In this document: positions 43,550-52,331 of the stretch, piece after piece
How positions within the stretch are numbered: position 1 is the first letter of the stretch
How the letters are laid out: the number at the start of each line of letters is the position of its first letter
Assembly (NCBI RefSeq): GCF_008329905.1
Contig: NZ_CP032155.1
Span: 3,720,001 to 3,784,000 of the forward strand
Direction: 5' to 3'
DNA from: Mycobacterium sp. ELW1
GTDB taxonomy: Bacteria; Actinomycetota; Actinomycetes; Mycobacteriales; Mycobacteriaceae
DNA length: 64,000 bases
Position numbers and translations under genes: made by a program
The notes under the pieces: model-generated
What the model saw: only the letters and a program-made list of their open reading frames with translations
Databases searched by the model: none
Told to the model about the DNA's origin: nothing

Positions 43550-43800
43550 GACCTCATGTTCACAGCCAGTTTTTTGAATCCTCGAAGAATTGCCCCAGCA
43601 CCCGCTGTCAGCGACGGCCGCCGCATCCGGCGGCGCTGGCAGTAACCTGAGCGTGGGGCGTGAGTTGTCTGGCAAATCCGGCCTGAATTCGCTTGGGAAT
43701 CTGTGTCTTTGGCGGCACCTCGCAGTTTCACGCCTCGCGTCGCCGGTGCCGGCCGGATGTTCTTTGTGGGCTCAAAGAATGCGACATGAATTTGTAACGC

Positions 43801-44817
43801 ATGGTATCGAGCCGGTCACCTCTGGAGCTGATGGTCGTCGCGACGGCATGCGGTCTGCGCAGCGCGGCACGGCGGCTCGGCACTCCCAAACAGACAGTTC
43901 CACGCGCAGAAAGGGCATTCCGGGCCGCGCTTCTCATACCGGTATTCGCGGCGTTGTCACTGCTGCTGCGCGGCTATGGCCGTCTGGGGCACGCGGTGAA
44001 GATGCCGGGGCGCACCGGCTTCGACGCGACCCTGATGTGCCGGTTGCCCGATCTCATCGCCACCTATATCTGGGTTTTCGATGAGTGGGAGCCGGACTTG
44101 ACCCGCTTCATCGCGAGCCGGCTCGGCGACGGCGACGTTTTCATCGACGTCGGAGCGAACATCGGCTACTACTCGCTTCTCGCGGCCGGCCCGGTGGGTG
44201 ACCACGGCGGGGTCGTGGCGGTTGAGGCATCGCCGGCGACGTTCGACGATCTGCGCCAGAACGTGGATGTCAGCAGCCATCGCGATCGCATTCGTGAGGT
44301 GAACATGGCAGCAGCCGCGAAATCGGGGACATTGACGGTGTACGCCGGTCCGCGGAACAACGCCGGAATGTCGACCACCCTGGCGTCGCGCGGTCTGCAT
44401 GCCGAGTCGACGATCGACGCCAAGCCGCTCGAGGAAATCCTCACGTTCCGCGAGATCACATCGGCGCGGCTGATCAAGATCGACGTGGAAGGCGCCGAAC
44501 CCGATGTCCTGGCCGGGATGCGCAACATCATCGGCACACTGCGGGACGACGCGGAGATCGTCGTCGAACTCTCGCCCCGATGGTGGCCCGACCGGCAGCT
44601 CCGGCCGGTGGACGTCCTGCGCCCGTTCATCGAGGCCGGTTTCAACGTGTACGAGCTGACCAACAGTTACGCGGCGTGGCGATACCTGTGGCCCAACGAC
44701 GTACGCGATGCGATTCGGCTGCGCGATCCGCTCACCGCCCGGGTCTCGCGGCTGGACCTGGTTCTGTCTCGCCACGACGGTGAGCGGCTGGCGATCGACG
44801 CGCGCGCACCCCACTAG
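43801..44817 (+). CDS. FkbM-family SAM-dependent methyltransferase, 338 aa
   Basis: It has an N-terminal basic and hydrophobic segment (AFRAALLIPVFAALSLLLRG) and a class I methyltransferase core with SAM motif VFIDVGANIGYYSLLAAGPVG, the acidic residue in VVAVEASPATFDDL, and the FkbM signature SARLIKIDVEGAEPDVLAGM. FkbM enzymes O-methylate sugars or polyketides, often in lipid or glycan pathways. Its 3' end overlaps by 4 bases the convergent histidine kinase gene. About 250 bases upstream (43550-43800) contain no feature I can support. Confidence 0.82.
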   Translation: MVSSRSPLELMVVATACGLRSAARRLGTPKQTVPRAERAFRAALLIPVFAALSLLLRGYGRLGHAVKMPGRTGFDATLMCRLPDLIATYIWVFDEWEPDLTRFIASRLGDGDVFIDVGANIGYYSLLAAGPVGDHGGVVAVEASPATFDDLRQNVDVSSHRDRIREVNMAAAAKSGTLTVYAGPRNNAGMSTTLASRGLHAESTIDAKPLEEILTFREITSARLIKIDVEGAEPDVLAGMRNIIGTLRDDAEIVVELSPRWWPDRQLRPVDVLRPFIEAGFNVYELTNSYAAWRYLWPNDVRDAIRLRDPLTARVSRLDLVLSRHDGERLAIDARAPH

Positions 44818-46055
44818 CCCACGGGGGCGGCCGGAAGAGTCAGCGTGAAGGTCGCGCCCTCGCCCGAGATCGACTCGACGCTCACCTCCCCGCCGTGGGC
44901 ATGGGCGATCTCGCGCACCAGCGCCAATCCGATCCCGTACGACGGCCGATGTGTGCGGGTGGTGTGCTCGGTGCCGCGCGCGAACCGGGTGAACAGCGTG
45001 GCCATCGCGTCGGCTTCGATGCCGACACCGTCGTCGGCGACCTCAGCCTTGATCATCGGGCCGTCCCGGCTCAGACGAATGTCGACCACTCCCCGCTCCG
45101 AGACGAATGGTCGCCACTCCCCCCCCCGGAGTGCTCGTGACTCAGGGCGTTGTCCACCAATGCGGTGAGCGCCCGGCGCAATGCGGCACTGGAGCCGATG
45201 ATCTCGTAAAGGCCGGTGCTGCTTGGCTTTTCGTAGCGAAGGCTGACCCCCAGCGCGTCGGCGTACGGTGCCAGGCTGTGGTGAACGTCGGCTGCCACCG
45301 AAGCCAGGTCCACCCGGTCGCGGGGCGTCTCGCCGGCCGTCATCGTCGCCGAAGCCAGGAGATCGTCGACGATGTCGCTGAGCGCCCGGGTGTCGGCGAC
45401 CAGTGCGTCGGCGTCGGCGCGGATCACCTGGGCGTCCGCGGTCCCGGCCCGCTGGGCCAGCATCTGGGCACGGGTGTGCAACACCGTCAACGGCGCTCGC
45501 AGTTCGTGCGATGCGTCCGCGACGAATCTGCGCTGCAGGGCCAACGCCTGGGCCAACGGACGCACCGAGCGGCGGGTGAACAGCACCACCACGGCGATCG
45601 ATGCCAGGATGCCGGCCAGTTCGGCGAACGCCACCGACATCAGCAGGCGGTTGCGGCCCGCGTGGTAGGGGGCCAGGTCCATCATCGCCACCACCCGCCC
45701 CTCAGGCCGGTCCACGACGAACGTTCGGTAATGGCGCCCCTCAGCGCGAAGGTCGCCGAAGCCCGCAGGCCCGGCCAGCAGCGCCACGCCGGGCTGCCCG
45801 CCATCGCTGGCCGACACCTCACCGTCGTTCTCGCGCAACGCGAGTTCCATGTCGGGCGGCGGGTCGCCGGCGTCGTCAGCCGACATCGCCAATGTCCGCA
45901 ACTCGGCGTCGATCTGACGGTTCTGCGCGCGCACATAGACCATGAACACCACCCCGCCCACGACCAGCAGCACCAGGGCAAGGGCAACCGACGCCTGAAT
46001 GGCCGCGATGCGCCCCGCCCGCCTCACCACAGCGAGATCACCCGCCGGGGTCATT
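44814..46055 (-). pseudogene. histidine kinase split by a frameshift at a G9 tract
   Basis: A membrane sensor kinase partnered with the regulator at 46051-46722. There is one helix near the N-terminus (ALALVLLVVGGVVFMVYV), a sensor part, a second helix (AGILASIAVVVLFTRRSVRP), the HisKA box FVADASHELRAPLTVLHTR and then the HATPase N-box (LTALVDNALSHEHSGG). At 45119-45127 a run of nine G (minus strand) shifts the frame and it soon ends at 45071. One more G would continue into WRPFVSERGVVDIRLSRDG and the rest of the ATPase domain (ADDGVGIEADAM, GIGLALVREIAHAHGG) to 44814. It may be phase-variable, a real mutation or a sequencing error. Confidence 0.82.
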
Positions 46056-46722
46056 CGAACCCGAATCGATAGCCGGACCCGTGCACCGTGCGGATCACCT
46101 GCTTGCCGAGCTTGCGCCGCAGATAGTGGACGTAGAGATCCACCGCTCCGCCGGACTCGACGCCTTCGAACACCAAGTCGAGCAACTGCGCCCGGCTGTA
46201 CACCCGTTTGGGCGCGGACATCAGCGTCGCCAGCAGTGAGGCTTCCCGCTCGGACAATTCGACCTCGCCGTCGATGCTCGGCCCGGAAACCCGTCGGGTC
46301 ATCCGGTCCAGTCGCAGGCCGCCGGCACCGACGACGGTGGCGGAGTTGTCGATTCGCCGCAGCAGCGCGCGCACCCGGGCCAGCAGCTCGGGAACTTCGA
46401 AGGGCTTCACCAGATAGTCCTGCGCGCCGGCGTCGAGGCCTTCCACCCGATCGTCCACCGCTCCACGCGCCGTCAAGATCAGGGCAGGTGTCGCGATCCC
46501 CTTCGACCTGAGCAGCGCGATCAGGTCCGCGCCGTCCATCACCGGCAATCCACGATCCACGATCAAGGCGTCGTAATCCCCCGTCAGCCCCCGGTGCAGC
46601 CCTTGCTGTCCGTCGTATGCGGTGTCGACGCGGTACCCCTCCTCGGCCAGGAGCGCCGCCAGCATCGCGCTGAGCGCATGATCGTCCTCGACGACCAGAA
46701 CCGCGGGGGCGACGCTCGGCAT
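46051..46722 (-). CDS. OmpR/QseB-family response regulator, 223 aa
   Basis: A receiver (VLVVEDDHALSAMLAALLAE, phosphorylation site in ALIVDRGLPVMDG, Lys in DYLVKPFEVPELLARV) and winged helix (VELSEREASLLATLMSAP, VIRTVHGSGYRFGFE). It overlaps the start of the frameshifted kinase by an ATGA junction. The regulator is intact. If the kinase is truly dead it would be without its sensor. ATG 46722 is taken; GTG 46728 is equally possible. Confidence 0.87.
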   Translation of the reverse strand: MPSVAPAVLVVEDDHALSAMLAALLAEEGYRVDTAYDGQQGLHRGLTGDYDALIVDRGLPVMDGADLIALLRSKGIATPALILTARGAVDDRVEGLDAGAQDYLVKPFEVPELLARVRALLRRIDNSATVVGAGGLRLDRMTRRVSGPSIDGEVELSEREASLLATLMSAPKRVYSRAQLLDLVFEGVESGGAVDLYVHYLRRKLGKQVIRTVHGSGYRFGFE

Positions 46723-46895
46723 GGGCACTCAGCGAGCGTGCCACGCAACACGACTCGTCGCCGCCGAACACACTTTCTTTCAGCGCTCAAAGAAGGTGAC
46801 CTTGTCCTCTTAACGCAGGATCCGGATGTCATGAGGATGACGGGAGAAGGTCGAGGAGGGCGTGTGATCCGAAATTCCGTGCCCGTTCGCGGACG

Positions 46896-49283
46896 ATGCG
46901 GGGCCGGGCCGTGAGCGGTCCCGACAGCGCAGAGCGATCGTTGTGGCTGCGGATCCGGCCACTGCTCGAGCCGGTTCTGTTGGCGGTCACCGTGATGGCG
47001 CTGCTCCTGGGCGGCGTGGCCTGGCTCACCGGCCGGCATGCGGTCGCCGACGGCATCTGGGTCGCCGGCACGCTGTCCGCTGTGGTGCCCGCGCTGGCCT
47101 GGGTTGTCCTGTCGCTGTACCGGGGCCGAGCCGGGGTTGATCTGCTGGCGGTTCTCTCACTGGTCGGCACGCTGTGGGTGGGCGAGTATGTGGCCGGCGC
47201 CTTGATCGCGGTAATGCTGTCGACGGGACGCTTTCTGGATGCCGCCGCGCAGCGTCGCGCATCGAAAGATCTGCGAGCACTACTCGAGCATGCGCCACGC
47301 TTTGCGCGACGCAAGTCCGGCGACACTGTCACCGTCGTCCCCTTGGCGGACGTGGCGATCGGTGACGTGCTGGTGGTCGGTCCCGGCGAGGTGGTGCCCG
47401 TGGATGGCCGGATCGAGGGCACCGACGCGATTCTCGATGAATCGGTCCTGACCGGAGAGCCCCTGCAAGTCGAACGCGCGATCGGCGAACCGGTCCGCAG
47501 CGGTGTGGTGAATGCCGCCACGGCCTTTGACATCCGCGCGACGGCCACCGCCGCGAACAGCACGTACGCCGGCATCGTGCGACTGGCCGAGCAGGCCGGC
47601 TCCGAAAGCGCACCCATCGTCCGGCTCGCCGACCGCTATGCGGCAGCCTTTCTCCCGGTAGCACTGGTGGTGGCGGCCGCCGCGGGCCTGGCCGCCGGAT
47701 CATGGGTGCGGGCAGTGGCGGTGCTGGTGGTGGCAACCCCGTGCCCACTGCTGCTGGCCGCACCGGTGGCGATTGTGTCCGGCTTGTCGCGCGCATCCCG
47801 CCACGGTGTCGTCGTCCGCAGCGGCGGTGCGCTCGAGAACCTCGGACATGCAAAGACATTGGTGATGGACAAGACCGGCACGCTCACTGCAGGCCGTCCC
47901 GTCGTCGTCGAGGTTCTGCCAGCGCCCAGCTACGATCGCCGCGAGGTCCTGCGCCTCGCCGCGTCCGTCGACCAGATGTCTCCCCACGTGCTGGCCGAGG
48001 CGATCGTCACCGAAGCACTCGCGCAGGGAATACCGCTGTCGTTGCCTGTCAACATGATCGAGGAACCGGGGCGCGGCGTCGCCGCCACGGTCGATGGTGC
48101 ACAGGTCTCCGTCGGCAAGCTCTCCACCGCTGTTCCGGAGGCGGGGTGGGCGCGCGCGGCGGTCAATCGTGCGAGCCTGGACACCGCGGCCATCGCCTGG
48201 GTGGCGGTCGACGAGCATGTGATCGGCGCGGTGCTGCTGCGAGATCCCTTGCGCCGCAGCGCACCCCGAACCATGCGCCGGCTGCGCGCGGCGGGCTTCA
48301 CCCGACTGGTCATGCTGACCGGCGACCGGGCCGCGCCGGCGCGGGAGGTGGGCACCGTCCTCGGTTTGGACGAGGTGTACGCCGATCAGAGCCCGGCGGA
48401 CAAGGTGGCCGCCGTACGCGCCGAACGGGAGGACGCGGTGACGGTCATGGTGGGTGACGGCGTCAACGACGCCCCCGCCCTGGCCGCGGCCACAGTCGGT
48501 GTCGCGATCGGTGCACGCGGCGCCACCGCGTCATCGGAGGCCGCCGATATCGTGTTGACAACGGATCGGCTGGACCGCCTGGCCGACGCGATGGACATCG
48601 CCCGGTGGTCACGGCACATCGCAGTGCAGAGCGCGGTCGTCGGAATGGCACTGTCGTTGCTGGCGATGGGTGTCGCGGCATTCGGTTGGCTGCCGCCCGC
48701 GGCGGGAGCGCTCCTGCAGGAGGGCATCGATGTCGCCGTGATCCTGAATGCGCTACGCGCACTTCGCGGTAATCCCGCGGTGGGGATTGCGCTGCCGCAC
48801 GAGACCGAAGCCCTGTTGCTGCGATTCGCCGCCGAACACGACATCCTGCGCGACGCACTCTCCCAGCTTCGTGACGTCGCCTCCCAACTCGACAGCCACG
48901 ACGACGAGTCGACCATCGACGCGCTCGACCGTGCCTACCGGTTCCTCACCGAGCAGTTACTGCCCCACGAGGATGCCGAACAGAACGACCTCTATCCGGC
49001 ACTGGCCGCACCCCTGGGCAGCGCCGAAGCCACCGCCACCATGAGCAGGACCCATGCCGAGATTCATCGACTGACCGACCGGATCGGCAACCACCTCGAG
49101 TTGGGCCGAAACGCCGGAGCCGTCCAGTTCGATCAGCTCGACGACCTTCGCGCCTGCCTGTACGGCCTGCACGCGTTGCTGCGTCTGCACTTCCTGCAAG
49201 AGGAAGAGAACTACTTCACCCTCACCGACGCTGAGGACCACGGGACGAAGCGGACAGCGGACCAGATACCACCAACTCGATGA
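46896..49283 (+). CDS. P1B-type metal ATPase fused to a C-terminal hemerythrin domain, 795 aa
   Basis: A P-type ATPase core with the A-domain DESVLTGEPLQV, membrane metal-site motif ATPCPLLLAAP, phosphorylated Asp in MDKTGTLTAG (about residue 325) and hinge VGDGVNDAPALAAA. No N-terminal metal-binding HMA domain is seen. After the last membrane helices (from about residue 625) the protein continues into a hemerythrin HHE domain with spaced ligands: AAEHDILRDAL, LLPHEDAEQNDLYP, SRTHAEIHRL and LRLHFLQEEENYF. Hemerythrin binds a di-iron site that can sense oxygen or bind iron, which would couple export to O2 or iron state. The fusion is unusual and its ion is unknown. Confidence 0.85.
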   Translation: MRGRAVSGPDSAERSLWLRIRPLLEPVLLAVTVMALLLGGVAWLTGRHAVADGIWVAGTLSAVVPALAWVVLSLYRGRAGVDLLAVLSLVGTLWVGEYVAGALIAVMLSTGRFLDAAAQRRASKDLRALLEHAPRFARRKSGDTVTVVPLADVAIGDVLVVGPGEVVPVDGRIEGTDAILDESVLTGEPLQVERAIGEPVRSGVVNAATAFDIRATATAANSTYAGIVRLAEQAGSESAPIVRLADRYAAAFLPVALVVAAAAGLAAGSWVRAVAVLVVATPCPLLLAAPVAIVSGLSRASRHGVVVRSGGALENLGHAKTLVMDKTGTLTAGRPVVVEVLPAPSYDRREVLRLAASVDQMSPHVLAEAIVTEALAQGIPLSLPVNMIEEPGRGVAATVDGAQVSVGKLSTAVPEAGWARAAVNRASLDTAAIAWVAVDEHVIGAVLLRDPLRRSAPRTMRRLRAAGFTRLVMLTGDRAAPAREVGTVLGLDEVYADQSPADKVAAVRAEREDAVTVMVGDGVNDAPALAAATVGVAIGARGATASSEAADIVLTTDRLDRLADAMDIARWSRHIAVQSAVVGMALSLLAMGVAAFGWLPPAAGALLQEGIDVAVILNALRALRGNPAVGIALPHETEALLLRFAAEHDILRDALSQLRDVASQLDSHDDESTIDALDRAYRFLTEQLLPHEDAEQNDLYPALAAPLGSAEATATMSRTHAEIHRLTDRIGNHLELGRNAGAVQFDQLDDLRACLYGLHALLRLHFLQEEENYFTLTDAEDHGTKRTADQIPPTR

Positions 49284-49354
49284 CGTTGGACCCTCACGTC
49301 GTCACGGCAGCGGCAATAGCGTTGATGGAACGTGATATTGCGGGAGGTCCTACG

Positions 49355-49840
49355 GTGTTGACAATCCGATCCGAAGTAACCGTTCCGGGGTTGACCGCAA
49401 CCGAGGTCACCGGATTCCTGTCCGACTGGAGCGATGCGGCGTACCAGAAGTGGTGGCCCGGAGTGCACCTGCATCTACACCCCGCCACCGCGGGACGAGC
49501 CGGCCACGTGGGCGATGAGGTCTTCATGGACGAGTTCATCGGCAAGCGTCGCCTCCGAATGACGGCGGTGGTCGTCGCGACCGAACCCGGCCGAAAGATC
49601 GTGTGGCAGATGAAGAAAGGCATCCGACTGCCGGCGTGGCTGACGATCGAGGTCACCGATCGCAATGGCGGTGTGGATGTTCGCCACACGATCACGGCCG
49701 GGTGGACGGGACCGGGCCGCCTGCTCGACCCGCTTCTGAGGATGTATCTGTCGCCGGACTTCGCCGCGGCGATGGACCAGCATGTGCGTACCGAATTTCC
49801 GTTGATACTCCAGCGGCTGCACCCGGCCGCACAGGAATAG
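49355..49840 (+). CDS. SRPBCC-family protein, 161 aa
   Basis: START-like fold: TIRSEVTVPGLTATEVTGFL, WKIVWQMKKGIRLP-like strands and a C-terminal helix (AAMDQHVRTEFPLILQRLHP). GTG 49355 follows GGGAGG by seven bases and fits the family N-terminus; ATG 49280, overlapping the ATPase stop, is the alternative. It sits between the ATPase-hemerythrin fusion and two membrane proteins and may bind a lipid or haem-like ligand, but nothing specific can be claimed. Confidence 0.68.
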   Translation: MLTIRSEVTVPGLTATEVTGFLSDWSDAAYQKWWPGVHLHLHPATAGRAGHVGDEVFMDEFIGKRRLRMTAVVVATEPGRKIVWQMKKGIRLPAWLTIEVTDRNGGVDVRHTITAGWTGPGRLLDPLLRMYLSPDFAAAMDQHVRTEFPLILQRLHPAAQE

Positions 49841-49862
49841 CGCTCGAGGATAGGAACCGACC

Positions 49863-50117
49863 ATGAATCGCGAAGCGTGCAAGTTTTTTTCGGGATCGTT
49901 CGCCGCTTTGGGCTACGCCCACGCCGCATATGCGGTGGCGACCTCCCGCGGAATCATCAACGAGCCCGTCTTCCTCGGACGACGCTGGGGTGTGGGCTTC
50001 ATGTGGTCAGAAGCGGCGATATACACCGCGCTGGCGGTGGCACTGGGGTATGCGGGGTGGGGCGCGAAAGACCAAGAGCAGCAGCGGAGCATTCAGGGCA
50101 GTGAACCCTCGCCATAG
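49863..50117 (+). CDS. small membrane protein, 84 aa
   Basis: Two hydrophobic stretches are visible: FFSGSFAALGYAHAAYAVAT and SEAAIYTALAVALGYAGWGA. They are separated by a loop that includes a positively charged and aromatic section (LGRRWGVGFMW). It ends with a polar tail. No family is recognised. The ATG follows the purine-rich GAGGATAGGA. The gene is spaced 22 bases after the SRPBCC gene. Confidence 0.6.
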   Translation: MNREACKFFSGSFAALGYAHAAYAVATSRGIINEPVFLGRRWGVGFMWSEAAIYTALAVALGYAGWGAKDQEQQRSIQGSEPSP

Positions 50118-50152
50118 GATGGCGCCGTGACTGTGACGCGGGGGCCGAAGCT

Positions 50153-51409
50153 GTGAACTTGCAGCAACTGGAGCCGTTTCTGGTGGCGTTGGCGATCGGA
50201 ATGTTGCTCGGCTTCGAGCGTGAACGTAGCCACAGCCGCCGGCTGCCGGCCGGGTCCCGCTCGTTCGCGCTGCTGTCGCTTGCCGGCGCGGTCGCGGCGA
50301 GCTTCAACGCATGGGCTGTCATAGCCGGGATGGTCTGCGTTGCAGCGCTTTTCACCCTTGCCTATCTCCGCACCAGCCAGGACGATCCCGGTACCACCAC
50401 CGAAATTGCCGCGTTTGTGGCGTATCTGCTCGGTGCCCTCGCCTACACCCGGCCGGCACTGGCCGTCGCGCTCGCGGTGATCGTGACGCTGCTGCTGGTG
50501 TCGAAAACCCGGATCCATCGGTTCGCCCGTGAAATCGTCAGCGAGATCGAACTCGAGGACGCGATCAAGTTCTTCGTGGTCGCCTTCGTGATCCTGCCCA
50601 TGCTGCCGGACCGCCAGATCGGGCCCTACGGGGTCCTCAACCCGTCGAAGGTGTGGCTGCTGGTCGTGCTGCTGACCGGCATCGGCTGGGTGGGCTACAT
50701 CGGTGTTCGCGCGCTGGGCCCCCAGCGCGGCCTGCTTGTCACCGGCTTGGCCGGCGGGTTCGTGTCGGCAAGTGCGACCACGGCGTCCATGGGCCGGGCC
50801 AGCCGCACCGATGCCGGATTACGCGCACCGCTGGCCGGCGCACTGCTGGCCAGCGGTGCCACCTTTGCCCAACTTCTCCTGGTGATCGGCCTGGTCGACA
50901 TCGACGTGCTGCGCAGGCTCTGGCTTCCCGTCGCCGCCGGCGCCGTCGTCCTCGTCGGCGTGGCGCTAATGGTGTACCGAAGCGCCGCACAGGACCGCCG
51001 CCGGGCCACGGAGCCCACCCAGGACGCCGGGTCCACGCCGGCCGCCCGGCCATTCGCGCTGCGCCCCGCTCTCATCCTGGCCGCGGTCCTGACCCTCGCC
51101 CTGCTCGTCGGACGCTGGGGCGCCGACGTGTTGGGGCCACAAGGCGCGGTGCTTGCTGCGTTCGCAGCCGGGCTCGCCGACGCGCATGCCGGTTCGGTCG
51201 CGGCGGCAAGCCTGGCCGCCAAAGGCGACATCAGCGTCGACACCGCATTGATCGCGATCGCCGCCGCGCTCGGGTCCAACCTGCTCGTGAAAATTGTGCT
51301 GGCGTTCACCGCAGGGGGGCGCCGCTTCGGGCTCGGCTTCGTCGCCGGAATGGCCGGCCCGACGGTGGTGTTCGGTGCGGCGCTGGCCGCGGCAATCAGC
51401 GCCGGCTGA
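50153..51409 (+). CDS. MgtC/DUF4010-family membrane protein, 418 aa
   Basis: A polytopic protein with about ten predicted helices. The N-terminal MgtC-like part has the signature LAIGMLLGFERERSHSRRLP and SRSFALLSLAGAVAASF. The C-terminal part is a DUF4010 block (SASATTASMGRASRTDAGLR, LAAFAAGLADAHAGSVAAAS). MgtC proteins are linked to Mg stress and membrane potential; DUF4010 is uncharacterised. GTG 50153 is used. It may form an operon with the genes from 46.9 kb, which supports a link to metal or ion homeostasis. Confidence 0.78.
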   Translation: MNLQQLEPFLVALAIGMLLGFERERSHSRRLPAGSRSFALLSLAGAVAASFNAWAVIAGMVCVAALFTLAYLRTSQDDPGTTTEIAAFVAYLLGALAYTRPALAVALAVIVTLLLVSKTRIHRFAREIVSEIELEDAIKFFVVAFVILPMLPDRQIGPYGVLNPSKVWLLVVLLTGIGWVGYIGVRALGPQRGLLVTGLAGGFVSASATTASMGRASRTDAGLRAPLAGALLASGATFAQLLLVIGLVDIDVLRRLWLPVAAGAVVLVGVALMVYRSAAQDRRRATEPTQDAGSTPAARPFALRPALILAAVLTLALLVGRWGADVLGPQGAVLAAFAAGLADAHAGSVAAASLAAKGDISVDTALIAIAAALGSNLLVKIVLAFTAGGRRFGLGFVAGMAGPTVVFGAALAAAISAG

Positions 51410-51595
51410 GCTCTCGACAACCAGTCGGCGGGACCGGCCAAGTCGACGCTGCTCTCTTTCACCCGTCGCGTCACTGACGCTACGCCCGCCTCGGGAAATC
51501 TGGTGGTGCCGCCCGCCGATCGAGCCCGCTGCCGTACCGGCGACCTCTCAGGCACGATTGGGGTGTCATCATTCCGTTGGGGCGAGGAGGAGTTC

Positions 51596-51667
51596 GTGCG
51601 TTCTCTACTGTCTGCCGCATTGAAACTGAACGCCGCGGTCGGGCGTCTCGGTGACACACCGCTGTGA
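51596..51667 (+). CDS. 23-codon ORF coupled to the acetyltransferase gene
   Basis: GTG 51596 follows GGCGAGGAGGAG, an excellent ribosome-binding site. The frame encodes MRSLLSAALKLNAAVGRLGD then TPL, and its TGA (51665-51667) overlaps the GTG start of the acetyltransferase by GTGA. This is the layout of a translated leader or small coupled protein. The downstream gene has no good ribosome-binding site of its own, so its translation may depend on this one. Confidence 0.45.
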   Translation: MRSLLSAALKLNAAVGRLGDTPL

Positions 51668-52221
51668 ACCTGAACTCTCCCAAAGGTTTTGAGGCCGTCG
51701 AGATATCCGATGCCGTCGAAGCCGACGCCGTCGAACTCGCCGAACTCGCGGCCGCCACCTTTCCGCTCGCGTGCCCATCCACCTCGCCGCCCGGCGACAT
51801 CACGGCCTTCATCGCCACCCACCTGTCGCGCGGGCGGTTCAGCTCATACGTGGCGGACCCGTCGCGCACCGTGCTCGCCGCCCGAGCCGGCGGCCGAATG
51901 GTCGGCTACGCCATGCTGATCGACGGGGTCGGTACCGATCCCGACGTCACGCGGTCGGTCACCCCGCGGCCCGCAGTCGAGCTGTCCAAGCTCTATGTGC
52001 TGGCCGACAGCCACGGGTCGGGAGTCGCTGCGGCGCTGATGGGCGCCGCGGTGAAGCGCGCGGCCGCCGGCGGGGCCCGGTGCGTCTGGCTGGGCGTGAA
52101 CCAGCGAAACAATCGCGCGCAACGGTTCTATGGCAAGCACGGGTTCGTCGTCGCCGGAACCAAGACATTCCCGATGGGGACACACACCGAACAGGACTAC
52201 GTCATGGTGCGCCCGTTGTAA
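51664..52221 (+). CDS. GNAT-family acetyltransferase, 185 aa
   Basis: A GCN5-related N-acetyltransferase with the acetyl-CoA signature VLADSHGSGVAAALMGAAVK and the terminal ERARKFYxKxGF-like VNQRNNRAQRFYGKHGFVVA. Its substrate (amino acid, protein or antibiotic) cannot be read from sequence. GTG 51664 overlaps the stop of a 23-codon ORF with a strong ribosome-binding site. About 110 bases separate it from the giant kinase. Confidence 0.78.
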   Translation: MNLNSPKGFEAVEISDAVEADAVELAELAAATFPLACPSTSPPGDITAFIATHLSRGRFSSYVADPSRTVLAARAGGRMVGYAMLIDGVGTDPDVTRSVTPRPAVELSKLYVLADSHGSGVAAALMGAAVKRAAAGGARCVWLGVNQRNNRAQRFYGKHGFVVAGTKTFPMGTHTEQDYVMVRPL

Positions 52222-52331
52222 TCTCGCGCCACGGAGTTGGGCTTGTTCGACTATCCCGCTGGTTTAGCAACGGGGCCGTAAGGTGAACCTGTTGGCTGAT
52301 CACACCAGGCCGGATCTAGCCGAAAGGACGT

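Noticed and set aside
46056..46771. Upstream extension of the kinase frame to 46771
   Set aside because: It overlaps the whole response regulator in another frame and is Arg/Gly-rich; the kinase starts at ATG 46055 with an ATGA overlap.
46790..46812. DosR-like string GGTGACCTTGTCCTC upstream of the ATPase-hemerythrin gene
   Set aside because: The GGGAC core is missing and the match is too weak to report as a site.
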